A stretch of 5,365 nucleotides of DNA from Acetofilamentum sp. (GTDB taxonomy: Bacteria > Bacteroidota > Bacteroidia > Bacteroidales > JAFGXI01), in assembly GCA_020720565.1 (NCBI GenBank), contig DYOK01000178.1, positions 1 to 5,365 of the forward strand. The letters are read 5' to 3'. How positions within the stretch are numbered: the first letter of the stretch is position 1; each line of letters begins with the position of its first letter. Shown here piece after piece: positions 4,243-5,365 of the stretch. The notes below the pieces were generated by a model, which did no database searches, was not told the DNA's origin, and was given only the letters and a program-made list of their open reading frames with translations. A program made the position numbers and the translations under genes.

Positions 4243-5193
4243 ATGATTGAAAAATTGCGATACACCAACAGAAGTTTATTTAGCTTCGAATTGCTTCCGC
4301 CTTTAAAGGGACGTAGTATTCACGATATATACAACACCATCGATCCTTTGATGGAGTTTAATCCGCCCTACATCAATATTACTTATCATAAGGAGGAGGT
4401 GGTATATAAAAAACGTGAGGGTGGTTTGCTCGAACGCAAAACGGTGCGCAAACGACCTGGTACAGTGGCTATTGCCGCTGCTATCAACAATAAGTATAAA
4501 GATGTAGATGTGGTGCCTCACCTGATTTGTGGGGGATTTAGCAAAGAGGAAACAGAAAATGCTTTGATCGACTTGCATTTTTTGGGTATTAAAAATATTT
4601 TAGTTTTACGGGGTGACCCCGACAAAGGCCAAAGTACGTTTATTCCCGAACCCGACGGGCATTCGCATGCTTTGGGTTTGGTGAAACAAATTGCCGAATT
4701 AAACAATGGGATTTACCTCGACGACGAGTTACTCAATTCGGTTCCTACCGAGTTTACTATTGGTGTTGCTGGATATCCCGAAAAACACATGGAGGCCCCA
4801 AATCGTAAGATCGATTTGTTTTATTTGAAACAGAAAATTGATGCTGGTGCACAGTTTATTGTGACACAGATGTTTTACGATAATCAGAAGTACTTCGATT
4901 TTGTAAAAGATTGTCGTGCTTTGGGAATTGAGGTGCCTATTATTCCAGGGATTAAGCCTATTTCGACTGTGGGTCATATGGCAGGCTTGCCCAAAACTTT
5001 TAATATAGATTTGCCAGAAGATTTAGTGGAGGCGGTTGCCACTTGTAAAGACAATAAGCAAGTCCGCCAGGTGGGTGTCGAATGGGCTATTGCACAGTCG
5101 AAAGAGCTACAAAAAGCTGGAGTTCCCGCCATACACTATTACACCATGGGCAATTCGGATAACATTTATCAGATTGCTAAGGCGGTGTTTTAG
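4243..5193 (+). CDS. metF: 5,10-methylenetetrahydrofolate reductase
   Basis: The FAD-dependent enzyme reduces 5,10-methylene-tetrahydrofolate to 5-methyl-tetrahydrofolate, the methyl donor for methionine synthesis, in the cytoplasm. The 316-aa protein fits the family (E. coli MetF 296 aa). From the ATG at 4243 it shows FSFELLPP (13-20) with E16 equivalent to the catalytic Glu28 of E. coli, NITYHKE (45-51), VPHLICGG (91-98), LRGDPDKG (122-129) with the flavin- and folate-site Asp, GVAGYPEKHMEAPN, DAGAQFIVTQMFYD and IIPGIKPIS. Compared with E. coli there is an extra stretch near residues 52-73. The frame is open from a TTG at 4216, but that codon lies in the promoter. The gene stands alone and ends in TAG. 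The identification is secure. Confidence 0.97.
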   Translation: MIEKLRYTNRSLFSFELLPPLKGRSIHDIYNTIDPLMEFNPPYINITYHKEEVVYKKREGGLLERKTVRKRPGTVAIAAAINNKYKDVDVVPHLICGGFSKEETENALIDLHFLGIKNILVLRGDPDKGQSTFIPEPDGHSHALGLVKQIAELNNGIYLDDELLNSVPTEFTIGVAGYPEKHMEAPNRKIDLFYLKQKIDAGAQFIVTQMFYDNQKYFDFVKDCRALGIEVPIIPGIKPISTVGHMAGLPKTFNIDLPEDLVEAVATCKDNKQVRQVGVEWAIAQSKELQKAGVPAIHYYTMGNSDNIYQIAKAVF

Positions 5194-5199
5194 AGGGGT

Positions 5200-5269
5200 T
5201 GATTGATGAATGTTGATTGTTGATTGATGATTGATGATTGATGATTGTTGATTGTTGATTGTTGATTGT
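5200..5269. repeat. Heptamer tandem array, ten copies of TGATTG[A/T]
   Basis: Ten consecutive seven-base units run from 5200 to 5269: one TGATTGA, one variant TGAATGT, one TGATTGT, three TGATTGA, then four TGATTGT. Only the second unit departs from TGATTGW. The array begins seven bases after the metF stop. Seven is not a multiple of three and no gene covers it, so it is a non-coding microsatellite-like repeat, likely to vary in length by slippage. Confidence 0.9.
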
Positions 5270-5289
5270 TGAGAGGTTGCCTATCAATT

Positions 5290-5324
5290 CAAAATTAAAA
5301 AATCAAATTATTTTTCGAATTTTG
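5290..5324 (+). terminator. Possible AT-rich hairpin downstream of metF
   Basis: CAAAATT (5290-5296) pairs with AATTTTG (5318-5324), continued by AAAAA (5297-5301) with TTTTT (5311-5315) across a CG bulge. It is the first extended stem after metF, but it is almost all A-T pairs and no T run follows, so a terminator role is weakly supported. Confidence 0.2.
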
Positions 5325-5365
5325 AGGGGCGTAGCCCAGACATCTTCGTAACACGGAGAACAATG

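Noticed and set aside
5326..5365. GGGC/GCCC mini-hairpin (5327-5337) and the terminal AACAATG, which echo words in the attC-like site.
   Set aside because: The words are too short and not arranged as in the site at 1213-1305. The final ATG could equally be the start of a gene beyond the window, which cannot be judged.
1..5365. CRISPR array, tRNA or rRNA genes.
   Set aside because: No spaced direct repeats of CRISPR type and no cloverleaf or rRNA-like sequence were seen; the tandem repeats are short and contiguous.

Overview
The window looks like chromosomal DNA of a low-GC member of the Bacteroidota. Three things point there: start codons without Shine-Dalgarno sequences, upstream boxes matching the Bacteroidota -7 element TAnnTTTG, and intergenic palindromes of the kind scattered through those genomes. 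The phylum is an inference; nothing here fixes a genus.

Layout: (1) 1-1142 holds a possible broken small ORF at the left edge and an Rpn-family PD-(D/E)XK nuclease on the minus strand, with its own promoter and a 12-bp tandem repeat in its 3' end. (2) 1213-2731 is an AT-rich accessory block, all genes on the minus strand. In transcription order it holds a RanBP2-type zinc-finger ORF, a macro-domain ADP-ribosyl hydrolase and an unrecognised 141-codon ORF. The first two share one reading frame and are separated only by a TGA; the last two overlap by ATGA. The block is bounded by two related structures with the same end motifs: a long imperfect palindrome resembling an integron attC site (about 1213-1305) and a short version (about 2698-2731). 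(3) 2748-5365 is more ordinary chromosome, visibly richer in G+C: an HMG-CoA-lyase-like DRE-TIM metallolyase (minus) and metF (plus), diverging from a 478-base repeat-rich intergenic region. A 70-bp array of ten heptamers follows metF.

metF and the lyase-like gene are housekeeping-type metabolic genes. The accessory block has no promoter box that I can see just before its first gene and begins 61 bases after the lyase stop on the same strand, so it may be read from the lyase promoter, as promoterless cassettes are.

The main point of interest is the likely three-finger RanBP2 plus macro-domain protein, apparently once a single polypeptide, in a cassette-like block with attC-like ends. Its third finger has lost three of four zinc ligands and carries a TGA at the conserved Trp. 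The gene after it also shows a disrupted 5' end. Whether this is real decay, regulated termination and restart, or sequence error cannot be decided from the window.
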